Source of the DNA: Pseudomonas reinekei | Lineage (GTDB): Bacteria; Pseudomonadota; Gammaproteobacteria; Pseudomonadales; Pseudomonadaceae | Length of the DNA stretch: 64,000 nt | Direction of reading: 5' to 3' | Assembly: GCF_001945365.1 (NCBI RefSeq) | Contig: NZ_MSTQ01000013.1 | Coordinates: 1-64,000, forward strand | Program-made: the position numbers and the translations under genes | Notes under the pieces: model-generated | What the model was told of the DNA's origin: nothing | The model's input: the letters and a program-made list of their open reading frames with translations, nothing else | Database searches by the model: none | Shown: positions 36,401-43,436 of the stretch, piece after piece | How the letters are laid out: each line of letters begins with the position of its first letter | Numbering within the stretch: the first letter of the stretch is position 1

Positions 36401-39400
36401 CGATCAGCAAGCGGGCACCGGTGATCAGTGGCCAGAAGCATTCCCACACCGACACGTCGAAACTGATCGGCGCTTTTTGCATCAGCACGTCGGTGTCGTT
36501 CAGGCGATAGGTGTCTTGCATCCATTGCAGGCGTTCGGCAAGGGCCGCGTGGGTGTTGCCGACCCCCTTTGGTTGGCCGGTTGAGCCGGAGGTGTAAATC
36601 ACATAGGCGAGATTGTCGCCGTGCAGGTTCAGGCCCGGCGTGTGGCTCGGCCAGCGCTCCAGATGCAGGGCATCCATGGCGATCACGCTGACGCCGTCAG
36701 TTGCCGGCAGGCGCTCCAGCAATGGGCTTTGCGTCAGCAGCAATTCCACGCCACTGTCGCTGAGCATGTAGGCCAGGCGTTCGGCCGGGTAATCCGGATC
36801 GAGCGGCACATAAGCGCCACCGGCCTTGATGATTGCCAAAAGGCCGATCAGCAGTTGCGGCGAACGCTCGCACGCGATCGCTACGCAGACGTCCGGCCCC
36901 ACACCCTTGTCGCGCAGGTAATGGGCCAGGCGATTGGCCTGGGTGTGCAATTCGGCGAAGTCCATCTGGCCGCCCTCCCACAGCAGCGCAGTGCGCTGCG
37001 GGGTCTGGCGGGCCTGTTCGTTGAGCCGTTCAGGCAGCCACTGCTGGGCCGGCGCGCCGGGCGCGACGGACCAGTCGGCTTGCTGATCGAGTTCGGCACC
37101 GGTCAGCAATTGCAGGTCGCCGACGGCGGTTTGCGGTTGCGCGCAAATGGCCTGCAACAGGTTGCTGAAGTGCTCGGAGAGACGCGCGATGGTCGCCGCC
37201 TCGAACAGCTCGCTGGCGTAATCGAAAGACAGGCTGAGGCGACCGTTGCGATCCTCTTCACTGTGCAACTGCAGATCGAACTTGGCTTCGCGGCTGTGCC
37301 ACGGCAATTCTTCGGCGAGCAATCCCGGCAGGCGTTTCAAGGCGCTGAGGTCGCGCTGCTGGTGGTTGAACATGACCTGGAACAGGCCTTGTTCCCGGGC
37401 CTGCGCAAAGGCTTCGAGCAGTTGTTCGAACGGCAAATCCTGATGCGCCTGCGCGCCCAATGCCGCCTGCCGGGTTTGCGCCAGCAGTTCAGTGAACGGA
37501 AGCCGTGCATCCACTTGCGCGCGCAACACCTGAGTGTTGATAAAGAAGCCGATCAGGCCTTGGGTTTCCAGGCGCGGACGGTTGGCATTCGGCACGCCGA
37601 TGCGGATGTCACGCTGGCCGCTGTAGCGATGCAACAACGTCTGGAACGCCGCAAGCAGCAGCATGAAGGAGGTCGCTTGATGGGCCTGCGCGGTCTGGCG
37701 AATGGCATCGCTGAGGGCGGCGCCCAGGCGCACGGTGTGGCGCTCGGCACGGCGCAGGTGTTGCGCCGAACGCGGATGGTCGGTGGCCAGGCTCAGGGTC
37801 GGATGCTCATCGCCCAACCGGTCTTTCCAGTAAGCCAGTTGCCGCTCGCCCTCGCCTTGCGCCAGCCATTGGCGCTGCCAACTGCCGTAGTCGGCGTACT
37901 GAATGGGCAATGGCGCAAGCGTTGCCTGCTGCCCTTGGCAAGCCGCCGCGTACAACCGTGCAAATTCGTCGATCAACACGTTCAGCGACCATCCGTCGGC
38001 GATGATGTGGTGCATCGTCAGCAACAGTTGATGGTCTTCGTCGTCAAGGCGCACCAGCGTCACCCAGAACAGCGGGCCTTTCTCCAGATCGAACTGGGTC
38101 CGCGCTTCGTCTTCGCGGATTTGCTGCGCGCGCGCCTCACGCTCGGCGGGCGCAAGGTCGCTGATATCGATCACTTGCAGGCTGAATTCGTCAGCCGCCA
38201 CCACCTGCTGCAGGGCCACGCCGTCACGTTCGAAGAACCGCGTGCGAAGGGATTCGTGACGCTCGATCAACTGCTGAAAACTGACGCGCACCGCGTCTTC
38301 ATTGAGCTCACCGCGCAAACGCAAAGCACCGGGAATGTTGTAGGCGCTGCTCAGCGGGTCGAGTTGCCAGGTGATCCACAAACGGTTTTGTGCCAGGGAT
38401 TGCGGCATCGGTTGATGGCGCGACAGCACAGTGATCGCCCCTTGGGCCAGCCCACCCTCCTGTTGCTCACGGGCCACCACCTCGGCGAATGCGCCGAGGG
38501 TCGGCGCTTCGAACAGCAGGCGCACGTTCAACTCCAGGCCCAACTCTTCGCGCAAACGCGCCACCACCTGTGTCGCCGCAATGGAGTTGCCACCAAGCAG
38601 GAAGAAGTGATCGTCGGCGCCCACCTCGTTGAGCTGCAACTGCTCGCACCAGATTTGCCCGATCAGGCTTTGCAGCTCGGAGCCGGTTTCGGTAGCGCCT
38701 GCGCTTTCGCAGGTTGCCGACGGGAACACGGCGTAACTGTCGAGGCTGCCATCCGCCAGGCGATTGCGGCACGCCGAGCGCTGCAGTTTGCCGCTGGAGG
38801 TCTTGGGCAGTGCGCCCGGATTGAGCAGCACCACCACGCTTGGCGCTTCCTGACAGGCTTCGGCAACGGCCTGGCGAATCGCTTTGATCAGCGCTTCGGG
38901 CGGCAGGATTTTCTGCACGCTGCGACTGATTTCCGCGGCGATGCCGATGCCTTCCTGGCCGTCCACGCTGACCGCGAACGCCGCGACGCGACCTTTGCGC
39001 ACGACCTCGACTTCTCGCTCGACGGTCTGCTCGATGTCCTGTGGATAAAGGTTGTGGCCGCGCACGATCAACATGTCTTTCAGGCGGCCGGTGATGAACA
39101 GCTCACCGTCGCGCATGAAACCCAGGTCCCCGGTGCGCAGCCAGGTGCGGCCGGTGTGCTGGACGAACGTCTTGGCCGAAGCTTCGGGATTGCGCCAGTA
39201 ACCGTGGGCGATGCTCGGGCCGGTCGCCCAGACCTCGCCGACGGCGTTGTCGACCCGTTCAGCGAACGACGCCGGGTCGACAATCAGCACCGCGTGATCC
39301 GGCTGACTGATGCCGCAGCTCATGATCGCGCTGCCCTCACCCGGCTCGGCGCGGTTCTGCGTCAGCGCTTGATCGTCCACCCGCAGGTTGCCGATGCCTT

Positions 39401-40415
39401 GGCCGCGCGGTGTGCCAGCGACGAACAGCGTGGCTTCAGCCAGACCATAAGAGGCCATGAAACTGTCGTCCGTGAAACCGCAACCGGCGAACTTCTCGGC
39501 GAAGCGCTCCAGGGTGTCGAGACGGATCGGCTCGGATCCGGAATACGCCACGCGCCAGCGGCTCAGGTCGAGACGCTCCAACGCCGAATCGCTGACCCGC
39601 TCGCTGCACAGCCGATAGGCAAAGTCCGGCCCGCCGCTGATGGTGCCGCCATACTCACTGATCGCTTCGAGCCAGCGCAGCGGCCGGACGAGGAAGTACG
39701 CCGGCGACATCAATACGCACGGTACACCGCTGAAAATCGGTTGCAGCAGGCCGCCGATCAGGCCCATGTCGTGGTACAGCGGCAGCCAGCTGACGATCAC
39801 GTCGTCGGGGTTGAGGTCGATGCCGAAACCGTGGCGAATCAGCCGTTCATTGGCCACCAGGTTGCCGTGGCTGACTTGCACGCCTTTGGGCAACGCAGTT
39901 GAGCCGGAGGTGTATTGCAGGAAGGCGATGTGATCGCCTTGCAAATCCGGCGCGACCCACCGTTCTGCCAATGCGCTGTCGAGGGTATCGACACACAGCA
40001 ACGGTGGCGCACCTTCAATGTGTAGCAACGCATCATGCACACCGGCGCTGGTCAGCAACAGGCGCGGCTCTGCATCGCTGATGATCGACAGCAGGCGCTC
40101 CTGATGATGACGGCGCGTCGACTCCGGCGGATAAGCCGGCACGGCGATCACGCCGGCGTACAGGCAACCGAAAAACGCCGCGACGTAATCCGGGCCGCTG
40201 GGAAACAGCAGCACCGCGCGATCCCCCAAATCAGCCTCGGCCTGCAACGCGCCGGCAATGGTTCGCGCCCGCTGGTCAAGCTCGCGATAGCTGAGCACCA
40301 CAGCCTGATCCCGGGTTTCGGCGAGAAAACGCAAGGCCACACGATCCGGCGTCAGGGCCGCGCGGCGCTGGAGGGCTTGGACCAGTGTGCTGGGGAGTTC
40401 GAACGCGTCGGTCAT
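27417..40415 (-). CDS. pvdL: PvdL, pyoverdine chromophore nonribosomal peptide synthetase
   Basis: A 4,332-residue NRPS (P. aeruginosa PvdL is about 4,340). Order: acyl-CoA ligase (1-580), carrier 1 (Ser near 608, GGNSIA), condensation (665-1100), adenylation 1 (1130-1640), carrier 2 (near 1665, GGHSLL), condensation (1725-2180), adenylation 2 (2190-2700), carrier 3 (near 2736, GGDSIL), epimerisation (2790-3230), condensation (3255-3700), adenylation 3 (3720-4230), carrier 4 (near 4270, GGHSLL). There is no thioesterase, so the product passes to another synthetase. The plan fits fatty acid, L-Glu, D-Tyr, L-Dab loading. My reading of the third pocket is D-I-W-E-L-T-A-D-D-K, the code I associate with diaminobutyrate. 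AGGAA precedes the ATG at 40415. Confidence 0.97.
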   Translation of the reverse strand: MTDAFELPSTLVQALQRRAALTPDRVALRFLAETRDQAVVLSYRELDQRARTIAGALQAEADLGDRAVLLFPSGPDYVAAFFGCLYAGVIAVPAYPPESTRRHHQERLLSIISDAEPRLLLTSAGVHDALLHIEGAPPLLCVDTLDSALAERWVAPDLQGDHIAFLQYTSGSTALPKGVQVSHGNLVANERLIRHGFGIDLNPDDVIVSWLPLYHDMGLIGGLLQPIFSGVPCVLMSPAYFLVRPLRWLEAISEYGGTISGGPDFAYRLCSERVSDSALERLDLSRWRVAYSGSEPIRLDTLERFAEKFAGCGFTDDSFMASYGLAEATLFVAGTPRGQGIGNLRVDDQALTQNRAEPGEGSAIMSCGISQPDHAVLIVDPASFAERVDNAVGEVWATGPSIAHGYWRNPEASAKTFVQHTGRTWLRTGDLGFMRDGELFITGRLKDMLIVRGHNLYPQDIEQTVEREVEVVRKGRVAAFAVSVDGQEGIGIAAEISRSVQKILPPEALIKAIRQAVAEACQEAPSVVVLLNPGALPKTSSGKLQRSACRNRLADGSLDSYAVFPSATCESAGATETGSELQSLIGQIWCEQLQLNEVGADDHFFLLGGNSIAATQVVARLREELGLELNVRLLFEAPTLGAFAEVVAREQQEGGLAQGAITVLSRHQPMPQSLAQNRLWITWQLDPLSSAYNIPGALRLRGELNEDAVRVSFQQLIERHESLRTRFFERDGVALQQVVAADEFSLQVIDISDLAPAEREARAQQIREDEARTQFDLEKGPLFWVTLVRLDDEDHQLLLTMHHIIADGWSLNVLIDEFARLYAAACQGQQATLAPLPIQYADYGSWQRQWLAQGEGERQLAYWKDRLGDEHPTLSLATDHPRSAQHLRRAERHTVRLGAALSDAIRQTAQAHQATSFMLLLAAFQTLLHRYSGQRDIRIGVPNANRPRLETQGLIGFFINTQVLRAQVDARLPFTELLAQTRQAALGAQAHQDLPFEQLLEAFAQAREQGLFQVMFNHQQRDLSALKRLPGLLAEELPWHSREAKFDLQLHSEEDRNGRLSLSFDYASELFEAATIARLSEHFSNLLQAICAQPQTAVGDLQLLTGAELDQQADWSVAPGAPAQQWLPERLNEQARQTPQRTALLWEGGQMDFAELHTQANRLAHYLRDKGVGPDVCVAIACERSPQLLIGLLAIIKAGGAYVPLDPDYPAERLAYMLSDSGVELLLTQSPLLERLPATDGVSVIAMDALHLERWPSHTPGLNLHGDNLAYVIYTSGSTGQPKGVGNTHAALAERLQWMQDTYRLNDTDVLMQKAPISFDVSVWECFWPLITGARLLIAAPGEHRDPHRIAQRVQQYGVTTLHFVPPLLSLFIDEPLTTECTSLRRVFCGGEALPAELRNRVLEQLPAVQLHNRYGPTETAINVTHWHSTRADGARSPIGRPLTNVICRVLDSELNPVPAGVPGELCIGGIGLARGYLGRPGLTAERFVVDPSGEQGARLYRTGDRARWTADGVIEYLGRLDQQVKLRGFRVEPQEIEAQLLAQHGVAQAVVLVRETSAGGQLIGYYTTTDSCEPIDAQTARLKDALASQLPEYMVPAQLMRLDEMPLSPSGKLDRRAFPEPQWQVREHVEPVTELQQQLAGIWREVLGLAQVGLRDDFFALGGHSLLATQIISRTRQACDVELPLRALFDNSELGAFTEQVRLIQASGSTNKQPPIEKVDRSQPVPLSYSQQRMWFLWQMQPHSPAYNVGGMARLRGVLDVGRFEAALQALILRHETLRTTFPSVDGVARQQVHAETGVRMDWKDFTALAADVREWQVQQLADAEAHQPFDLESGPLLRACLVKTAEQEHYFVLTLHHIVTEGWAMDIFARELSALYEAFIDDRESPLTPLPVQYLDYSVWQRQWLESGERQRQLDYWTGQLGLEHPLLELPADRPRPPVQSHQGELYRFDLSDDLAARVRAFNAQNGLTLFMTMTAALATLLYRYSGQTDLRIGAPVANRIRPESEGLIGAFLNTQVLRCQLDGQMSVGELFEQVRHTVIEGQSHQDLPFDHLVEALQPPRSAAYNPLFQVMCNVQRWEFQQSRTLAGMTVEYLANDARATKFDLNLEVTDLDHRLGCCLTYSTDLFDEPRIARMAGHWRNLLEALIADPQQRLSELPLLEAGEQRHLLDSLGVEQGEHRLDQCIHHLFSEQALARPDAPALTFAGQTLSYAELDIRANHLAWMLRERGVGPQVRVGLALQRSLEMVVGLLAILKAGGAYVPLDPEYPLDRLHDMIEDSAVGLLLSDAAMFKALGELPSTVGRWCVEEDAAKLADYPASELPFISLPQHQAYLIYTSGSTGKPKGVVVSHGEIAMHCCAVIERFGMRPDDCELHFYSINFDAATERLLVPLLSGAHVVLRAQGQWDAEAICGLIRTHHINVLGFTPSYGSQLAQWLASRNEILPVRMIITGGEALTGEHLSRIRAAFKPNLFFNAYGPTETVVMPLASLAPAVLEEGQGSVPIGSVIGDRVAYILDADLALVPQGATGELYVGGAGLAQGYHQRAGMTAERFVADPFADNGGRIYRTGDLVRQRADGLVEYLGRIDHQVKIRGFRIELGEIETRLLEHDSIREAVVLALDAPSGKQLVGYLVSDVAETGEAQQAELREAIKAHLKSQLPDYMVPTHLILLAGMPLTANGKLDRRALPAPDPELNRQQYVAPISELEVTLTQIWCEVLNVVQVGLNDNFFELGGDSILSIQVVSRARQQGLHFSPRDLFQHQTVQTLAAVATRTEQVRAEQGLLSGESRLTPIQHWFFDTDIPQRQHWNQALLLQPASPLEPHRLEQALLAVIEQHDALRLRFNNVAGQWQAEHQAISDAPVLWQVRVPSMDKCAALFADAQRSLDLEQGPLMRVLLVDGPEGQQRLFIAIHHLVVDGVSWRVLLDDLQTVYRQLDARQSVKLPAKTSAFKDWAARLQAYAGSESLREELSWWQTQLAGPSAELPCDRPDGGRQNRHAHTVSVRLDRERTRQLLQQAPSAYRTQVNDLLLTALARVLCRWSGHASALIQLEGHGREALFDEIDLTRTVGWFTSAYPLRLTPSNIEEAAGQGASIKAIKEQLRAVPHKGLGYGVLRYLADDRCRQSMAGLPVAPITFNYLGQFDQSFGADALFHPLDEAIGAAHDAHAPLPNELSVDSQVYAGELVLRWTFSAERHDSQTINELADAYLGELQSLIEHCLRDDVGGLTPSDFPLARLNQTQLDALPVPAAVIEDVYPLTPMQEGMLLHTLLEPGTGLYYMQDRYRINSELDPQRFAQAWQAVIARHEALRASFCWNIGEDMLQVIHKPGSTPIEYLDWRDIADAEQEPKLQTLLKSEREAGFDLLNQAPFHLRLIRVDAARYWFLMSNHHILIDAWCRSLLMNDFFEIYSALGEGRDAQLAVPPRYRDYIGWLQRQSLAQARQWWKTNLQGFERTTPIPSDRPFLREHAGDSGGMTVGDRHTRLDARDGARLRELAQAHQLTINTFAQAAWALVLRRLSGDRDVLFGVTVAGRPVDMPQMQRTVGLFINSIALRVKMPQDDQRCSVRQWLSGLLDSNMQLREYEYLPLVNIQEQSELPKGQPLFDSLFVFENAPVESSVLDRAQSLNATSDSGRTHTNFPLTAVCYPGDDLGLHLSYDQRYFDENTVERMLGEFKRLLLALVEGFHGDMADLPLLGAEERDFLIHGCNQSEHTYALEQSYVELFEAQVAAHPQRIAASCLAEQHSYAELNQRSNRLGHALRAAGVGLDQPVALLAERNLDLLGMIIGSFKAGAGYLPLDPGLPSQRLSRIIDLSRTPLLVCTQACREQALALLDESGCAHRPRLLVWEEVQASGVPSHNPGIHSAPDNLAYVIYTSGSTGLPKGVMVEQRGMLNNQLSKVPYLNLSDADVIAQTASQSFDISVWQFLAAPLFGARVDIVPNTIAHDPQGLLAHVSNQRITVLESVPSLIQGMLAQERMSLDDLRWMLPTGEAMPPELAHQWLQRYPDIGLVNAYGPAECSDDVAFFRVDMASTRGSYLPIGTPTDNNRLYLLDGALELVPLGAVGELCVTGTGVGRGYVSDPLRTAEVFVPNPFGAPGDRLYRTGDLARRRGDGVLEYVGRIDHQVKIRGYRIELGEIEARLHEQPEVREAAVGVQEGVNGKHLVGYLVAADSTLNTAERQARIQQRLRAELPEYMVPLHWLWLDRLPLNANGKLDRKALPTLDIGQLQSQDYEAPRNELEQTLAHIWAEVLKVDKVGVRDNFFELGGHSLLATQIASRVQKTLQRDVPLRAMFECSTVEELAGYIDGLAASEITADKADRLNDLMAELEGL

Positions 40416-40568
40416 GAGGTTTCCTGCCTGAATTCGGCTTGCAAATGGAATCGGTTTTCTGACGTCCCCCCTGTTCGAGGGCGCGCAGGGCGCAGTCTCT
40501 GCCGACCGCGCAAGGCATTGGGCATACGGTTTTGCCGGGGCTCTGCCCGGAGCCATTCACCAATGAGA

Positions 40569-40592
40569 ACGGATGACATCTCGAAATAATTA
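40569..40592 (-). promoter_or_regulatory. PvdS-dependent promoter of pvdL
   Basis: TAATT-N16-CGT on the minus strand: TAATT at 40588-40592 and CGT at 40569-40571. One mismatch to TAAAT-N16-CGT with exact spacing, leaving a leader of about 150 bases before the pvdL ATG. Confidence 0.65.
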
Positions 40593-40692
40593 GTCGCCAG
40601 GCTTGCGCGCTAACCTGGCCAGGGGGCTAAGCACGTGCGTCAGCGTGTCGCAGTTCGCACTCTGAACCTTCAAGGCGCATTACTTCTCTTTC

Positions 40693-40725
40693 TCAATTGA
40701 CAATCATTATCATTCAACATAATTT
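40693..40725 (+). promoter_or_regulatory. Fur box and promoter of pvdS
   Basis: A 19-base window at 40693-40711 matches the Fur consensus at 14 positions, with the half AATCATTATC exact at 40702-40711. It overlaps the -35 TTGACA (40697-40702). Possible -10 elements are TAATTT at 40720 (17-base spacer) or CATAAT at 40718 (15-base spacer). Iron-loaded Fur would therefore block pvdS transcription. Confidence 0.8.
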
Positions 40726-40796
40726 GTCGCTCGATGTGTAGGGCGGCCCAGGACTTCTCGTCGTCCCACTAACCTTTTGGCAGCAGGGTGATTTCC

Positions 40797-41345
40797 ATGA
40801 CGGAACAAGTCTCCACAAGCAGGTGCGATTCGCCGCTACTTCAGGCATTCGTCGACAATCGACTGATTCTGGTCAAGATTGCGGCCCGCATCACCGGCTG
40901 CCGATCTCGCGCTGAAGACGTGGTGCAGGATGCGTTCTTCCGGCTGCAATCCGCGCCGCAAATCACGTCCTCGTTCAAGGCTCAGCTCAGCTATCTGTTC
41001 CAGATCGTGCGCAACCTGGCGATTGATCACTACCGCAAGCAGGCACTGGAGCAGAAGTATTCCGGACCTGAAGAGGAAGGCCTGAACGTAGTGATCCAGG
41101 GGGCTTCACCGGAAACATCGCACATCAATTTCTCGACCCTGGAAAACATCGCCGACGCGCTGACAGAGCTGCCAAGCCGCACCCGTTACGCCTTCGAGAT
41201 GTACCGTTTGCACGGTGTGCCGCAGAAGGACATCGCCAAGGAACTCGGCGTCTCGCCAACCTTGGTGAACTTCATGATTCGCGATGCGCTGGTGCACTGC
41301 CGCAAGGTGTCGGGCACCCGGGCGGACAGTATTGTTCGTCGTTAA
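40797..41345 (+). CDS. pvdS: PvdS, iron-starvation ECF sigma factor
   Basis: A 182-residue extracytoplasmic-function sigma factor. Region 2 is at about residues 12-80 (AEDVVQDAFFRLQSAP, then SYLFQIVRNLAIDHYRKQ). Region 4 is about 115-170 (LPSRTRYAFEMYRLHGVPQKDIAKELGVSPTLVNFM). PvdS directs RNA polymerase to pyoverdine promoters with TAAAT-N16-CGT, five candidates of which are in this window. The ATG at 40797 is preferred to the GTG at 40788, with AGGGTG upstream. It is divergent from pvdL and controlled by the Fur box. The anti-sigma FpvR is not in the window. Confidence 0.96.
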   Translation: MTEQVSTSRCDSPLLQAFVDNRLILVKIAARITGCRSRAEDVVQDAFFRLQSAPQITSSFKAQLSYLFQIVRNLAIDHYRKQALEQKYSGPEEEGLNVVIQGASPETSHINFSTLENIADALTELPSRTRYAFEMYRLHGVPQKDIAKELGVSPTLVNFMIRDALVHCRKVSGTRADSIVRR

Positions 41346-41392
41346 CATCTGGAATTTGTGTCGCTCCAATTGCTAGCAGGCTAGCGATGGCA

Positions 41393-41420
41393 GACTCAAG
41401 ATCAATACAGATCTTGAGTC
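41393..41420. terminator. Inverted repeat between convergent pvdS and pvdY
   Basis: GACTCAAGATC (41393-41403) and GATCTTGAGTC (41410-41420) pair perfectly around a six-base loop. No long T-run follows, so termination is probable but not certain. A REP-like remnant (GCTAGCAGGCTAGCGATGGC) lies just before it. Confidence 0.6.
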
Positions 41421-41427
41421 GTGCCTA

Positions 41428-42438
41428 TCACACCAACTCGCACCGATCAAAAAACCGCTCACGCCCCAACGCCATCAAAGCGGCACGCTTGTGTGGGAAG
41501 TCGAACTCTTTCTCGCGGAAAAACCGCTGATCCTGCATGTACCCGATCATCTTGGCGTTGTCGGCGCGCGGCTCGGCAACCACCCGCTGAGTGCGCGGCT
41601 CATCAATAAACAGGTAATGCACCAACGCCGATAACCAACTCGCGACCTTGTGCGGGCCACGGTGGTTTTCTTCGCCGACCAGCATGTGAATGCCACGGTC
41701 ATAATCGCCGGCATCATAGAACGGTGCGATGCGATCTTCCTTGGCCCAGTAGGCTTCGAAATAGGCAAACGGTTGATCGTCGAAACTACCGATCAGCATC
41801 AGGGTGTGGGGGTCGGCTTCGAGTTTGCTCAGGTACTCGCGATGCTGTTCGAGGCTGCCCTCCTCCTGCCAGAAACTCGCGACGCGCGCACTGTTCTGCC
41901 ACCGGTTGAAACGCGCCAGATCGGCATCGATATCCACCGTGCGCAGGGAAATCCACATCCCCAGCCGCGCATCGAAACGCCGATAAACCTCGCCGCGTGG
42001 CTTGATCGGTCGCAAGGGATGGCGCTTGCCATCACTGATGACCATTTGCTGGGGATAGCTGCAGGTCATCGACTGCACTCGCCACGGCTGCGGCAGCTGC
42101 CAGAAGAGTGTGCGCTCGCAACGAAAGTGACCGGCCGTTTGCGTGGGGATCAGCAAACCGCTGAGCAAAGCCTCGGTCGGGGCTTCATCGAGTTGCCAGA
42201 CCAGACGCTGGCAGGCCGGATCACGGGCGAACAGCCAGTAACAGGCAGCCCACACAGCCGAGGTGTCGAGGTGACCGCCTTCCTCTCGTTGCACCTTCAA
42301 CTCGGGGTCGCGACTGAGCCGCAGCTGGACCAGCGATTGGCCGTCAAGGCTGAGGCTCAGGCGGTTTTCGGTTTCATCGGCTTCAAGACGACTGCCTGAG
42401 GGTAACGCCAGGGCAGTCAGGTCATTCAGATTGGACAT
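41428..42438 (-). CDS. pvdY: PvdY, AlcB/IucB-type acetyltransferase (probable hydroxyornithine acetylase)
   Basis: A 336-residue protein. The C-terminal part, about residues 165-330, is a siderophore acetyltransferase domain of the AlcB/IucB type: HREYLSKLEADPHTLMLIG, FAYFEAYWAKEDRI, GIHMLVGEENHRG and late FIDEPRTQRVVAEPRADNAKMIGYMQ are characteristic. Enzymes of this type acetylate hydroxylamino groups of N5-hydroxyornithine or N6-hydroxylysine. P. aeruginosa PvdYII was assigned as hydroxyornithine acetylase, so the pyoverdine here may contain N5-acetyl-hydroxyornithine. A perfect PvdS promoter lies 38 bases upstream. The ribosome site is weak. It converges on pvdS. Confidence 0.85.
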   Translation of the reverse strand: MSNLNDLTALALPSGSRLEADETENRLSLSLDGQSLVQLRLSRDPELKVQREEGGHLDTSAVWAACYWLFARDPACQRLVWQLDEAPTEALLSGLLIPTQTAGHFRCERTLFWQLPQPWRVQSMTCSYPQQMVISDGKRHPLRPIKPRGEVYRRFDARLGMWISLRTVDIDADLARFNRWQNSARVASFWQEEGSLEQHREYLSKLEADPHTLMLIGSFDDQPFAYFEAYWAKEDRIAPFYDAGDYDRGIHMLVGEENHRGPHKVASWLSALVHYLFIDEPRTQRVVAEPRADNAKMIGYMQDQRFFREKEFDFPHKRAALMALGRERFFDRCELV

Positions 42439-42475
42439 GGGTGGGGCTCACGATCGTCGACAGTTCAACCCTGTG

Positions 42476-42499
42476 ACGTCAGCCGCAGCGGGAAATTTA
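42476..42499 (-). promoter_or_regulatory. PvdS-dependent promoter of pvdY
   Basis: A perfect TAAAT-N16-CGT on the minus strand: TAAAT at 42495-42499, CGT at 42476-42478, 37 bases before the pvdY ATG. This ties the acetyltransferase to the pyoverdine regulon. Confidence 0.87.
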
Positions 42500-42536
42500 A
42501 GAAAATCCGGTCATTAGCTGATCTGAAGAGACGATC

Positions 42537-43343
42537 TCAGCTGCCCGGGACAGGCACCACCGCAATCTTATAAGGCTCGAAAATCTTCAGCATCTGGCCA
42601 TTGTCCCGCAAGCCCTGCAGCAGCTTGCCGAACGCTTCGCCACTGATGGGCGCCGCCGGGCGAAGGATGGCGTAATGGTGATAGATCTGATCGATGCGCT
42701 CGGACACCAGCAACTCATTGGCCACATTCAGATTGCGTAAAAAATAGTCGTTGAGGTAGGAGCGCGTGACCAACGCGATGTCGGCGCGGCCGCGCAACAC
42801 CATCAACAGGTTGCTGTCGTGGGAATAGGTCAGCGTGGCGTTGTAGTTTTTGGCGAGGTACTGGGCCTCGGCATTGAAGTTGGCGAACTCGTAGTGGTAG
42901 CCGCTGAACAGCGCCAGACGCTTGCCGGTCAGGTCTGCAAAATAATCTTGCTGGCGAACCGCATGGCCCTCGCGTTGACGTTGTGCAACAAAAATCTCGG
43001 CGTCTTCCAGGCCCATGTCGACATCAATGTGTGGAATGTCTTTCCAGCCCCAGGCGGGGTTTTCGAAGATCGCCATGTCGATACGCCCCTGCTTGAAGTC
43101 ACCGAAGCGTCGAGGAATGGACGTCGGCACCAGCACGAACTGATAGTCGTTTTGCAGGGCGTTCAGCGCCTCGACCAGTTGCGGCAGCAAGCCGGTGTCG
43201 GCACCGGATTCCGGGCGCACGGTGTACGGCGGAAAATGCGCGGCACCGATGCGCACCAGCTGCGCAGCCTGGGACGGCAGCACCCATAACGCCACGAGCG
43301 CCGCCAGCAAAAGCCGCGAAGCCGTCCGAATTGGCGAAGACAT
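42537..43343 (-). CDS. Periplasmic solute-binding protein family 3-like
   Basis: A 268-residue secreted protein. Signal peptide SRLLLAALVALWVLPSQA is followed by a SBP_bac_3-like two-lobed domain (RIGAAHFPPYTVRPES, DMAIFENPAWGWKD, GRADIALVTRSYLNDY). It lacks adjacent ABC permease or ATPase genes, so it may be a stand-alone sensor or orphan binding protein. ATG at 43343 is chosen because a signal peptide follows directly, though GGGGAG is about 12 bases away; in-frame ATGs exist at 43373 and 43385. Ligand unknown. It ends 37 bases before the pvdY promoter. Confidence 0.72.
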   Translation of the reverse strand: MSSPIRTASRLLLAALVALWVLPSQAAQLVRIGAAHFPPYTVRPESGADTGLLPQLVEALNALQNDYQFVLVPTSIPRRFGDFKQGRIDMAIFENPAWGWKDIPHIDVDMGLEDAEIFVAQRQREGHAVRQQDYFADLTGKRLALFSGYHYEFANFNAEAQYLAKNYNATLTYSHDSNLLMVLRGRADIALVTRSYLNDYFLRNLNVANELLVSERIDQIYHHYAILRPAAPISGEAFGKLLQGLRDNGQMLKIFEPYKIAVVPVPGS

Positions 43344-43436
43344 CAAGACAAGCCACTCCCCAAAGTACTGCATCAATGCATTCAAGCTAGGCGGTTTCGC
43401 CCAGTTAGCCAGTTTCCTGCCAACCCATCCACCCGA

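Noticed and set aside
36621..39902. Very long open frames on the plus strand opposite pvdL (1,093 residues here; also 28419-30683 and 32451-34280)
   Set aside because: They are antisense to well-matched NRPS domains, are rich in Arg, Gln and His as expected of GC-rich shadow frames, and show no family motifs.
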